This document shows, piece by piece, positions 1 through 9,599 of a DNA stretch of 22,147 bases. The number at the start of each line of letters is the position of its first letter. The first letter of the stretch is position 1. The stretch comes from an uncultured Collinsella sp. Lineage in GTDB: Bacteria > Actinomycetota > Coriobacteriia > Coriobacteriales > Coriobacteriaceae. The DNA lies in NCBI GenBank assembly GCA_900549455.1, contig UROM01000019.1, positions 1-22,147 on the forward strand, read 5' to 3'. The translations under genes were made by a program, and so were the position numbers. A model generated the notes under the pieces. It was given only the letters and a program-made list of their open reading frames with translations, searched no databases and was not told the origin of the DNA.

Positions 1-49
1 ACGAGATGCTCAGGAGTCTCGTGGGCTCGGAGATGTGTATAAGAGACAG
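1..49. other. Untrimmed Illumina Nextera i7 adapter (non-genomic)
   Basis: Positions 1-7 (ACGAGAT) match the 3' end of the P7 flow-cell primer. Positions 8-15 (GCTCAGGA) match the adapter form of i7 index N704. Positions 16-49 match the Nextera read-2 transposase adapter, ending in AGATGTGTATAAGAGACAG, the Tn5 mosaic end. Genomic sequence starts at about 50. Any reading frame through this stretch is an artefact. Confidence 0.97.
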
Positions 50-215
50 TGCCCACATCGAAGAAGCGGTCGGGGCAGGCTGCCTTAAACTTACCGGTCT
101 GCGTGGCGGCGGCCAGGTCGGCGTCGAGGACCACAAAGTCATCGTGCTCGTTGGCGAGCTCGACGAGGGCCTCGCCGTAGCTTACGCGCGTGGCGATTTT
201 CTTGACGTCTGCCAT
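50..215 (-). CDS. Transketolase, C-terminal subunit (5' fragment)
   Basis: Only the first 55 codons are present; the gene is cut by the contig end at the adapter. The start reads MADVKKIATRVSYGEAL and continues with a VVLDADLAAATQTGKF stretch. This is the start of the pyrimidine-binding domain of split transketolases, which supplies the Glu that activates thiamine diphosphate. The ATG (215-213) lies one base after the stop of the N-terminal subunit, so the two halves are probably translationally coupled and assemble into one enzyme of the non-oxidative pentose phosphate pathway. The CTCTAGG just upstream contains only a weak ribosome binding site, which fits coupling. Confidence 0.9.
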
Positions 216-216
216 C

Positions 217-1047
217 CTAGAGCTCCTCTCCGGCGGCCGTGAGCTCTGCCATGGCCTGCTCAAACTGTTCATCGTTGGGGGCCTTACCGTGCCAACCCAC
301 CTGGTTCTCCATAAAGGAGACGCCCTTGCCCTTTGTGGTCTCGGCGATAATGGCAGTAGGCTGACCCTTGGTGGCGCGGGCCTCGGCAAAGGCGGCGCGG
401 ATCTGATCGAAGTCGTTGCCGTCGGCAAGCTCCACCACGTGGAACTTAAAGGCGCGGAACTTGTCTGCCAGCGGCATGGGGTCGTTGACCTCCTCGACGG
501 GACCATCGATCTGCAGGCCGTTGTGGTCGACGATCACGCAGAGGTTGTCGAGCTGTTGGTTGCCGGCAAACATAGCGGCCTCCCAAACTTGGCCCTCCTC
601 GCTCTCGCCATCGCCCAGCAGGGCGTACGTACGGTAAGTATCGCCCCAGTGCTTGGCGGCAACGGCCATGCCCACGGCGGCGGAGATGCCCTGGCCGAGC
701 GAGCCGGTGGACATGTCGACGCCCGGGGTGTCGTTCATGTTGGGGTGACCCTGCAGGTGGCTGCCGATATGGCGCAGAGTCTCGAGATCCTCCTTGGGGA
801 AGAACCCACGCTCGGCGAGCACGGCGTACAGGCCCGGAGCGCAATGGCCCTTAGAGAGCACAAAGCGGTCGCGATCGGCCTTGCGGGGATCGGCCGGGTC
901 GACGTTCATTTCCTCAAAGTACAGATAGGTCATGATGTCGGCAGCGCCGAGCGAACCGCCCGGATGGCCGGATTTGGCAGCGTGCACGCCGGTGACGATG
1001 CCCTTCCTTACCTCGTTGGCAACCTTTTTGAGCTCTTCGTCGCTCAT
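217..1047 (-). CDS. Transketolase, N-terminal subunit
   Basis: This 276-aa protein is the thiamine-diphosphate-binding half of a split transketolase, which transfers two-carbon ketol units between pentose- and hexose-phosphate sugars. Visible family motifs are SGHPGG (about residues 26-31), SKGH (65-68), TGSLGQG (114-120) and the diphosphate/metal motif GDGESEEGQVWEA (145-157), with the partner Asn in DHNG near 176. Its length is normal for the separate N-terminal subunit. The start at 1047 is supported by AAAGGAAGG at 1052-1060. The C-terminal subunit follows after one base (50-215), so the two form an operon. A -10-like CATAAT lies at 1138-1133 on the minus strand. Confidence 0.96.
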   Translation of the reverse strand: MSDEELKKVANEVRKGIVTGVHAAKSGHPGGSLGAADIMTYLYFEEMNVDPADPRKADRDRFVLSKGHCAPGLYAVLAERGFFPKEDLETLRHIGSHLQGHPNMNDTPGVDMSTGSLGQGISAAVGMAVAAKHWGDTYRTYALLGDGESEEGQVWEAAMFAGNQQLDNLCVIVDHNGLQIDGPVEEVNDPMPLADKFRAFKFHVVELADGNDFDQIRAAFAEARATKGQPTAIIAETTKGKGVSFMENQVGWHGKAPNDEQFEQAMAELTAAGEEL

Positions 1048-1293
1048 CGTGCCTTCCTTTCATCCTCATTAGGCAAAATGCGCACGGCACCGAAGGTAAT
1101 CCCAACACAGCCGCAATGCACGTACGTCATTCATTATGCTGGAAACTGATGGCTTTACCAGAGTTTTTATCATTATTTGAGCAATTTAGCAGGCAGAACC
1201 GCTGATGAAACGGTTTATCAATGTGAACGTCTTTTGGATGCGGTGGCTGCCTCTCGCCCCGGCACAAAAATGATCCGCAAACCGAAATTCAGC
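1048..1293. promoter_or_regulatory. Intergenic region with probable transketolase promoter
   Basis: This 246-bp stretch is AT-richer than the genes around it and has no convincing gene. On the minus strand a CATAAT hexamer (1138-1133) would start a leader of about 80 nt before the transketolase ATG. The -35 is not clear. A weak five-pair hairpin (AACCG/CGGTT) lies near 1198-1216. I see no strong T-tailed terminator for the upstream yitT-type gene. Confidence 0.4.
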
Positions 1294-2184
1294 CTACGCG
1301 TTAATGTCCTTGAATCCTTCACCAAAGGCTTCCGTAACGTCGGCGACCGTCACAATGGCGTGAGGATCGCGCTCGCGCACGATCGTTTTGAGGGTGTTGA
1401 GCTCTCGACGGCTAACGATCACCATGATCACCGGCTTCTCGACGCCCGAATACATACCGGTCGCCTTTAATTTGGTGCAGCCGCGGCCCAGACCATACAT
1501 GATGTCGGCCGCGATATCGGGGAAGTTATCCGAGATGATGAGCACCATACGACGCTTGTTGCCGCCATCGACCACGGCATCAATCACATAGCCGCTGATC
1601 ACCATCGAAAGTCCTGCATACAGAGCATTTTCGAGCGAGAAGACCGGAGCCGATGCCGCACATACGGCAACGTCGATTGCCATGACGGTCGAGCCTACCG
1701 GCAGCGAGGTGTTACGCGAGATGATTTGGCCAATCGTGTCCGAGCCGCCGGTGTTGGCGCCGGCGCGCAATACCATGCCGTAACCGATGCCCGTGATAAT
1801 GCCGCCCCACATAGCGGGAAGCATCAGGTCAGCATGTGCCAGAGGCGCAACAAACGGGGCAAACAGATCGGTAAAGAAGCCCAGCAGCACAAAGCCCGTC
1901 GCCGTCTGCACCACGTAGAACATGCCGCCCTCGCGCATAACGACCAGTAGCAGCAAGGCATTCATCACGATGGTCTGGATACCGACGGGAAGCGACACGC
2001 CTCGCGCTGCGCCGACTGCCTGGATAATAGTCGCAAGGCCCGTAACGCCACCGGCTGCAAGGCCGTTGGGAATCAAAAACAGGTCGGTCGCGATGGCGGC
2101 CAAGGCACACCCCAACATAATCTGGGGCAGATCGTGAAAGAAGTTCATCGAAAGAATGCGCTTGATGTCCAGACGATATGCCAT
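1294..2184 (-). CDS. YitT family membrane protein (DUF161/DUF2179)
   Basis: This 296-aa inner-membrane protein has an N-terminal block of about five or six hydrophobic segments (roughly residues 10-200). A C-terminal soluble DUF2179-type domain follows, recognisable in the segments MVLIISDNFPDIA and GVEKPVIMVIVSRREL. The membrane part carries the family glycine-rich signatures GLAAGGVTG and GANTGGSDTIGQI. The function of the family is not established; transport has been suggested. I chose the ATG at 2184 (MAYRLDIKR) because AAAGGAGG lies at 2189-2196 with good spacing; an in-frame ATG 24 bases upstream has no such site. A terminator-like hairpin sits directly upstream of the ribosome binding site. 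Confidence 0.9.
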   Translation of the reverse strand: MAYRLDIKRILSMNFFHDLPQIMLGCALAAIATDLFLIPNGLAAGGVTGLATIIQAVGAARGVSLPVGIQTIVMNALLLLVVMREGGMFYVVQTATGFVLLGFFTDLFAPFVAPLAHADLMLPAMWGGIITGIGYGMVLRAGANTGGSDTIGQIISRNTSLPVGSTVMAIDVAVCAASAPVFSLENALYAGLSMVISGYVIDAVVDGGNKRRMVLIISDNFPDIAADIMYGLGRGCTKLKATGMYSGVEKPVIMVIVSRRELNTLKTIVRERDPHAIVTVADVTEAFGEGFKDINA

Positions 2185-2196
2185 GCTGCCTCCTTT

Positions 2197-2225
2197 AAAA
2201 AAGCGCACCCTATCGGATGCGCTTT
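2197..2225 (-). terminator. T-tailed hairpin abutting the yitT ribosome binding site
   Basis: On the minus strand an 8-bp perfect stem (AAAGCGCA/TGCGCTTT, 10-nt loop) runs into TTTTTT and then straight into AAAGGAGG of the YitT-family gene. It looks like a Rho-independent terminator of prfB. No promoter fits between it and the next start codon, so it may instead be an attenuator in the leader of the downstream gene. Confidence 0.65.
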
Positions 2226-2351
2226 GAACTTCTTCTTGTATTCGATTCTACCGATTCGCCGGACAAAAACCACCCCTGTACAGGGTATGTTCTGGATACA
2301 AAACCACCCTGCTCGGAGGGCTTTAATCCATTTCCGCATAAACCGAGCGGT
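2226..2351. repeat. Two tandem hairpins with the same tail
   Basis: Between prfB and the YitT-family gene the minus strand has two successive structures. One is CCCT-6nt-AGGG followed by TGGTTTTGT (about 2298-2320). The other is the perfect 12-bp palindrome CCCTGTACAGGG (2285-2274) followed by GTGGTTTTTGT. Both are hairpin plus GG-TTTT tails and look like two diverged copies. They may be weak prfB terminators or a binding site. A -10-like TAGAAT follows at about 2251-2246. Confidence 0.45.
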
Positions 2352-3499
2352 CTATGCGGACGGGGTCTCCGCGTCAGCGTTGCCGGTAGCCCAACGGTGA
2401 TAGCCAATCACAAACGGATCCAGATCGCCGTCGTCAAGAACGGCCTCGACGTTGCTGGTCTCCACGCCCGTGCGCAGGTCCTTAACCATCTGGTACGGGT
2501 AGAGCACGTAGCTGCGGATCTGGTTGCCAAAACCAATTGTGGTCTTGGGTCCGCGAATCTCATTCAGGGCCTCGGCGCGCTTTTCGAGCTCAATCTCGTA
2601 CAGACGCGCCTTGAGAATCTGCATGCACGCGGCCTTGTTTTGAATCTGGCTGCGCTCGTTTTGACACGTGACCACGATACCGCTGGGGAAATGCGTCACG
2701 CGCACAGCGGAGTCGGTGGTGTTGACACCCTGGCCGCCCGGGCCGCTTGCATGGTACACGTCGACGCGAATGTCATCGGGACTAATCTCGATATCGATAT
2801 CGTCGGGCAGCACCGGAATGACCTCGACGCCGGCAAACGTAGTCTGGCGGCGCTTCTTGTCGTCGGTGGGGCTAATGCGCACCAGGCGGTGAACACCGGC
2901 CTCGGCACGAAGCATGCCAAAGGCATCCTTGCCTTCGACGGTAAAGGTCGCGCGATCGATGCCGATAACCTCGGCCGCAGGGCAATCGTTGATGGTGACT
3001 TTCCAACCGCGACGCTGGCAGTACTTCATGTACATCTTAAAGAGCATGAAGGTCCAGTCCTGGGCCTCCAAACCACCCTGTCCGGGCTTGATGGTCACGA
3101 TCGCGTCGCCATGGTCGAACTCCCCGGTAAACCAGCTCGCAAGCTCAAGCTCGTCGATGGCGCGGGATAGGCGCTCCGCCGTGGAGGCGGCCTCCTCACG
3201 CAGTGCAGCGGTATCGGGGTCATCGCCCATTTCCTCGGCAAGCTCCAACGCGGCGCGAGCATCGGAAAGCTCACCGCGTGCCGTATCCACGGCGGTGATG
3301 TCCTCCTTGGCGCGTGCAATCTCCTCCATCGTGGCGCGAGCGGCATCGGCGTCGTCCCAAAAGCCCGGGGCGACGCTTTTGGCCTCGAGCTCCGTTACGC
3401 GGGTGCGCTTCTCGTCCAAATGGAGGTACGACTCGACCTCGCCGAGTCGGTCCGCAAATGCGTCCAACTCGGCAGGCGTTACCTCTAGAGTCTCGGCCA

Positions 3500-3500
<1 letters not shown>
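2352..3500 (-). CDS. prfB: Peptide chain release factor 2
   Basis: This 382-aa RF2 triggers hydrolysis of the finished peptide at UGA/UAA stop codons. The order is normal: coiled N-terminal domain 1, a decoding domain, then the catalytic GGQ loop (GPGGQGVN, residues 253-260), with RTGVETSNVEAVLDG-type RF2 signature near the end. Two points are unusual. The stop-codon-reading tripeptide, SPF in classical RF2, reads SPT here (residues 210-212). The N-terminus reads continuously through ESYLHLDEK, so the autoregulatory in-frame UGA frameshift found in many prfB genes is absent. The ATG overlaps the secA stop by one base (TAATG), so translation is probably coupled. Confidence 0.95.
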
Positions 3501-6307
<2,807 letters not shown>

Positions 6308-6438
6308 GTGGTTTTCCTTTTTGGCCATCGCCCGCGGCATGAAACCTTGGACGAGTTAAACACAGATAAATGTACTTTAGCCAAACAAGGCGCCGCCTAT
6401 GCGGTCGACACACTCGACCACGTAATAACTACGACAGC

Positions 6439-6469
6439 CTGCCAAAAAGGGACCGGTTTATTTTGTCAG
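6439..6469 (+). repeat. GGGAC-loop stem-loop, copy A1
   Basis: The stem is CTGCCAAAA/TTTTGTCAG (eight of nine positions paired) around the 13-nt loop AGGGACCGGTTTA. The loop resembles those of copies at 6538 and 20517, while the stem is unrelated. Confidence 0.55.
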
Positions 6470-6502
6470 CTTTTATCTGGGAAAACGCCGTCTCTTTGCC
6501 AT

Positions 6503-6534
6503 TTGGCGCAAACCAATCTGCCCCTTCGCACCAA
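6503..6534 (-). repeat. GGGAC-loop-like stem-loop, copy A2 (inverted)
   Basis: Read on the minus strand, the stem TTGGTGC/GCGCCAA pairs fully if one U-G wobble is allowed, and the loop contains GGGGCAGATTGGTT. On the plus strand the same position is a C-A mismatch, so the minus-strand RNA is the better fold. It lies head to head with copy A3. Confidence 0.5.
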
Positions 6535-6537
6535 CCC

Positions 6538-6566
6538 GGTGCAATGGGGACGGGTTAGCTTGCACC
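6538..6566 (+). repeat. GGGAC-loop stem-loop, copy A3
   Basis: A perfect 7-bp stem GGTGCAA/TTGCACC encloses a 15-nt loop TGGGGACGGGTTAGC. A very similar element at 20517-20547 has GGCGCAA/TTGCGCC, so one T-A pair has become C-G while pairing is kept. Confidence 0.7.
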
Positions 6567-6569
6567 AAT

Positions 6570-6610
6570 AAAAAGAAAAGGGCCACGCACCCAAACGGAT
6601 GCGCGGCCCT
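6570..6610 (-). terminator. Rho-independent terminator of rpmE
   Basis: On the minus strand the stem AGGGCC-G-CGCA-T-CC pairs with GG-G-TGCG-T-GGCCCT through G-U wobbles, with the loop GTTT. It is followed by TTTTCTTTTTATT. It lies 37 bases after the rpmE stop. Confidence 0.88.
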
Positions 6611-6646
6611 CATGCCATGAATGCGAGCGATTCCGCGGCGAGCTAT

Positions 6647-7072
6647 TTACTCAGCAGCCTCGGTGGTCTCGGCCTCAGCAGCGGCCTCCTCGACGGGAGC
6701 CTCTGCGGGAGCCTCGGCGGCCTGCTTAGCTGCCTCCTCGGCGAACTTAGCGGCACGCTTAGCCTTCTCGGCAGCCTTAGCCTCAGCGGCGGCCTTGCGA
6801 GCAGCCTCGGCCTCAGCAGCCTTGGCGGCCTTGGCGGCCTTGGCCTCCTCGGCCTTCTTGAGCTGAGCGGCAGCGGCGCCACCGAACTTGTCGGCGAAGC
6901 GCTGGACGCGTCCACCGGTGTCGACGAACTTCTGCTGGCCGGTGTAGAACGGGTGGCACTCGTTGCAAAGCTCGACCTTCATCTCGGACACGGTAGCGTG
7001 CGTCTTGAAGGTGTTGCCGCAGGAGCACGTCACCGTGCACTCGACATACTGGGGATGGATACCCTGCTTCAT
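6647..7072 (-). CDS. rpmE: 50S ribosomal protein L31 with long Ala/Lys/Glu tail
   Basis: The first about 65 residues of this 141-aa protein are a canonical L31 of the zinc-binding type: IHPQY, CSCG (C16, C18), CNEC (C36, C39), HPFYTGQQK and GGRVQRF. The remaining about 75 residues are an Ala/Lys/Glu-rich, low-complexity helix-forming extension with KAAKAAKAAEAEA-like repeats, turning acidic at the end. Ordinary L31 is about 70 aa. The extension is probably a lineage trait rather than an error, because the frame and codon use stay clean to a stop followed by a strong terminator. The start at 7072 is supported by AAGGAG 7 bases upstream. It has its own promoter and structured leader, so it is monocistronic. 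Confidence 0.95.
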   Translation of the reverse strand: MKQGIHPQYVECTVTCSCGNTFKTHATVSEMKVELCNECHPFYTGQQKFVDTGGRVQRFADKFGGAAAAQLKKAEEAKAAKAAKAAEAEAARKAAAEAKAAEKAKRAAKFAEEAAKQAAEAPAEAPVEEAAAEAETTEAAE

Positions 7073-7150
7073 GGTAGGACTCCTTATTGGTCAGGCGCTG
7101 GTTACCGATCAGCGCATAAGGCGTCTTGGTTTCCGACCAAGACAACAAAC
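7073..7150 (-). ncRNA. rpmE mRNA leader, probable L31 autoregulatory structure
   Basis: The leader of about 78 nt between the predicted transcription start and the rpmE ATG contains two perfect hairpins. One is GTCTTGG-7nt-CCAAGAC (7143-7123); the other is GCGCTG-9nt-CAGCGC (7115-7095), just ahead of the ribosome binding site. L31 leader motifs are a described class of ribosomal-protein autoregulatory RNAs, including a type named for Coriobacteria. I have not compared this one with a covariance model. Confidence 0.6.
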
Positions 7151-7156
7151 TCGGCT

Positions 7157-7185
7157 ATGGTACCACGGCGCCGCGTGTCCCACAA
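7157..7185 (-). promoter_or_regulatory. rpmE promoter
   Basis: On the minus strand TTGTGG (7185-7180), a 17-base spacer and TACCAT (7162-7157) are preceded by an extended TGG. This is a good housekeeping sigma-factor promoter, with a start near 7150. Confidence 0.7.
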
Positions 7186-7265
7186 AAGGTTCACGGTCTT
7201 TTCGGAACGACACGAATCTGACCCATCGAAACACATCTCCACCGTTCCTTCAACTGGGAAAATGC

Positions 7266-7298
7266 CGTCCCCGGGGCCTGAGAAGGGCCCCGGGGACG
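7266..7298. repeat. 13-bp perfect hairpin at the left island edge
   Basis: CGTCCCCGGGGCC and GGCCCCGGGGACG pair perfectly around the loop TGAGAAG. Its last two bases are the first two of the left 64-bp direct repeat. It carries the GGGGACGTTC string seen in the GGGAC-loop elements. There is no T-run directly after it on the plus strand; on the minus strand GGCATTTTCCC follows. Confidence 0.7.
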
Positions 7299-7360
7299 TT
7301 CGACTGACTGCGGGAACGGCCTTTCCGCTCAATGTGTTCGGCTGAGATCGGAAATCAACC
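7297..7360 (+). repeat. Left 64-bp direct repeat (attL-like)
   Basis: It matches 14508-14571 at 62 of 64 positions (differences at 7303 and 7323), in the same orientation and offset by 7,211 bp. It contains GCGGGAACGGCC and TGTTCGGCTGAG. Outside it the flanks diverge, except for three bases after one mismatch. It is a candidate attachment-site copy. Confidence 0.85.
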
Positions 7361-7361
7361 A

Positions 7362-7380
7362 AACTGAACTAGGTTCAGTT
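7362..7380. repeat. 8-bp inverted repeat just inside the left repeat
   Basis: AACTGAAC and GTTCAGTT are perfect inverted copies separated by TAG, starting one base inside the left direct repeat. It could be a recombinase arm or core binding site, or a simple hairpin. Confidence 0.5.
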
Positions 7381-7387
7381 GACATGG

Positions 7388-7425
7388 TTAAAAACGAGGG
7401 GCGACGCTTTTGCGTCACCCCTCGT
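7388..7425 (-). terminator. Rho-independent terminator of the peptide gene
   Basis: On the minus strand ACGAGGGG-T-GACGC pairs with GCGTC-G-CCCCTCGT (a U-G wobble in the middle) around the loop AAAA. It is followed by TTTTTAACC. It is a very strong terminator 15 bases after the stop of the small peptide gene and ends the island operon. Confidence 0.9.
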
Positions 7426-7439
7426 CCCGGCCGGTTGCT

Positions 7440-7783
7440 TTAGTTGTACACACGGTAGTTACACTTGAACTGGGTTATGTGTCCATAGTTGGAGCGGTAC
7501 CAACCCGACGTATAGCTGATTGCCTCTGCGCCTAGATAGTCGTAGCCCTTGTTGTAGCGAAGCTGACGGTAGGTCGTGTCGTACTCTGCTACGTAAAACG
7601 TGTCTCCAGAGAAGGCTTTGTACCGGTCTTAACCGTCGAAGCCATGTACGCGGGTTCGACATCGCCTTTCTCCCCGTTGAGCGCATAGACGGGTGCCGCG
7701 ATTCCGCATAAAGCCGTTGCCACGAGGATGGCGTAGACAGCCATGCGCGACGCATTGGACTTCAGCTGTTCAAATAGTTTCAT
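7440..7783 (-). pseudogene. Small secreted peptide gene, frameshifted (lactococcin-972-like?)
   Basis: From the ATG at 7783 the frame gives MKLFEQLKSNASRMAVYAIL and a hydrophobic stretch ending in APVYA. This is a clear Sec signal peptide with likely cleavage after residue 34. That frame stops at 7589. A second frame (-1 relative, open from 7628 to the stop at 7442-7440) continues with DTFYVAEYDTTYRQLRYNK and ends SGWYRSNYGHITQFKCN-YRVYN. One base lost in 7592-7628, or an assembly error, would restore a protein of about 114 aa with a Tyr-rich secreted part of about 80 aa. The SNYGH segment resembles the SNYxH region of the lactococcin 972 bacteriocin family. The ribosome binding site AAGGAGGT (7791-7798) is the best in the island. 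Export and immunity-type ABC genes lie directly upstream. Confidence 0.6.
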
Positions 7784-7784
7784 G

Positions 7785-9599
7785 TCATTCACCTCCTTCG
7801 TATGTATCGAGGTATTCCTGCTTGAGCGCCTGCGAGGACGACTTGATCTTTTCCACGAGCGTGCCGGCCTCAATGAAGTAGAACGAGTTGGTGAGGTCTG
7901 CCAGGTCGTCGAGTAGATGGCTTGAAATGAGCACGCTGCGTCCCCGCGCCACTTCGCTGCGCATCGCGTCGCAGGAGGTTTTCCGTTTTCCCGGATCGAG
8001 GCCGTTCAGCGGTTCATCGAGGATGAGGTACGGGCAATCGGTCGCTATCGCCATGGCAAGCTTTACCTGCTGCTTCATTCCTGTCGAGAGTTTACGGGTC
8101 GGCTTGTCGAGATATGGGGAGATTCCGAGGGAGTCGCAGAGCGAGTCGATGTCGGCGGCCGATTTCCACGCCTCCCTAACGAAAACAAGGTGCTCGATGG
8201 CCGATAGCGTGGGATAGAGATCCGCGCTGCCCGAAGAGCTCAGGTAGACGAGTTCTGCAAATTCGGCTGATCGACGTTGGCAGATTCCGTCTGCCGCCAG
8301 GCTTCCCGAGCGGATGCGGGTGGGAAATTGGCCCGACAGCGCTTCAAGAAGGGTGGTTTTCCCCGAGCCGTTGGGAGCAACGAGGCCCGCCGCCGTTCCC
8401 GGGCTCAGGAAAAGCGACCCGATTGAAAGTATCGTCGTGCTTCCGTATCCCACGCTCGCGTCTAGAAGCTCGAGCCCATGGTGCTTTTTCGCGGGTCCAG
8501 GCTGTTTGGGGGAACGTGTCGCAACGGCGCCGACCGCAAAAAGGACCGCGACGTATGCCAGGGCCACGGCAAGCATCGATGCGCTGCCTGAACCGGAGCC
8601 AATGAATTCTGTCGGGAAGCATCCTACGTAACCCGTTGCCTCGATAGGCGAGAATACGGCCAGCGGCAGGAGATTGAGCGCGGCGTTATGCTCCAGTGCC
8701 GAATCGGACAGTAACGGGAATGCCGGGGCCGCGACAAGCAGCGCGGAGGTAAGGGGGCCCGCGAGGACGCGCCTCGTTGCGGTCGATAGGACGGCGGAGC
8801 AAACGGATATCAAGGTTCCGCCCGCAAGCAGCGCGAGAAGCAGGGCTGTGAAGACGTTTCCCGCGGTCGTGGTGGTAAGCGCGCCGTCATGGAAGAAGGC
8901 GATCGGGTACCCAATTTGCCCGAAGCCGTTTAGGGCCAAGGCGTAAATGCCCCCGGGTGCGAGGCCGGCGAGGAGCATCGCGGTCCCCGCGGCGATTATC
9001 GAAAACACGATCTGGATAAGGCGCAGGAATTTGGGCACGGGCGCCTTCGCCGCCAGGGTCGCAGGCCTTGTGGCCCCGAGCAGGAGTATCGACGAGAGAA
9101 GGAAGGGGATGAAGGGAAGGAAAGACGGCGCCGTGGCAATGGCGTAAGGCAGGAAGGAAAGGAATGGCAGGTCGTTTGCGGAGGCCGGGATATCCGTGAT
9201 GCCGGAGCTGCTCAGGGCACGGCAATATGCGAGCGCTGCGTCATTGGTCTCTTGGTCTCCCACGATGGACCCGGATTGGAAGCCTTCGCCCATGAGCGCG
9301 TAGTAGCTCTCGGCAGAATCGAGAAAGGCGGCGTCGGTTTGAGCGGCAAGGGCGGCGTTCGCGTATCTTGCAAGCTCCGCGTCATTTTGCTGCTCTGGAG
9401 ATAGGTCTGTGCCGCTGGCCTGGGGCGCGCGCGTATTGAATGCGTCGACAAAGCTCTGCATGCCCTGTTTCATAAAGAAGGGCCCGTAGATGGGTGAATT
9501 GAACGCAATGGGGACGGAAAAGGCTGCAGCGAGAACGAGCGTACAAATCCATACGGCCTTGTCTCTTAGGATTAGTTTGAGAAGAAGTCGACAGTACAT
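7785..9599 (-). CDS. ABC transporter, permease-ATPase fusion
   Basis: This 604-aa half-transporter has, first, a membrane segment near residues 12-30 and an extracytoplasmic stretch of about 110 residues. A block of about five membrane segments follows (roughly 145-360), then an ABC ATPase from about 375 to the end. The ATPase has Walker A GLVAPNGSGKTTLL, signature LSTGMKQQ, Walker B YLILDEPLNGLD and the SSH switch histidine, so it should be active. The membrane part shares a NGxGQIGYPIAFF segment with both halves of the permease at 10499-12721. It ends one base before the small peptide start, so the two are coupled, which points to export of or immunity to that peptide. Only a weak ribosome binding site precedes the ATG at 9599. 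Confidence 0.85.
   Translation of the reverse strand: MYCRLLLKLILRDKAVWICTLVLAAAFSVPIAFNSPIYGPFFMKQGMQSFVDAFNTRAPQASGTDLSPEQQNDAELARYANAALAAQTDAAFLDSAESYYALMGEGFQSGSIVGDQETNDAALAYCRALSSSGITDIPASANDLPFLSFLPYAIATAPSFLPFIPFLLSSILLLGATRPATLAAKAPVPKFLRLIQIVFSIIAAGTAMLLAGLAPGGIYALALNGFGQIGYPIAFFHDGALTTTTAGNVFTALLLALLAGGTLISVCSAVLSTATRRVLAGPLTSALLVAAPAFPLLSDSALEHNAALNLLPLAVFSPIEATGYVGCFPTEFIGSGSGSASMLAVALAYVAVLFAVGAVATRSPKQPGPAKKHHGLELLDASVGYGSTTILSIGSLFLSPGTAAGLVAPNGSGKTTLLEALSGQFPTRIRSGSLAADGICQRRSAEFAELVYLSSSGSADLYPTLSAIEHLVFVREAWKSAADIDSLCDSLGISPYLDKPTRKLSTGMKQQVKLAMAIATDCPYLILDEPLNGLDPGKRKTSCDAMRSEVARGRSVLISSHLLDDLADLTNSFYFIEAGTLVEKIKSSSQALKQEYLDTYEGGE

Larger units (their letters stand above)
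6308..6646. other. secA upstream region with clustered stem-loops
   Basis: This 339-bp non-coding stretch lies between rpmE and secA. It holds the rpmE terminator (6570-6610), three stem-loops of the GGGAC-loop family (6439-6469, 6503-6534, 6538-6566) and a 6-bp hairpin GGTCGA-5nt-TCGACC at 6403-6419. The secA promoter should be here, but I cannot pick a convincing -35/-10 pair. Confidence 0.6.

Noticed and set aside
6..242. Frame beginning inside the first 50 bases
   Set aside because: It begins in the sequencing adapter and continues antisense to transketolase.
7297..7360. tRNA gene at the direct repeat (usual integrase target)
   Set aside because: No cloverleaf, anticodon arm or T-loop sequence in either copy.
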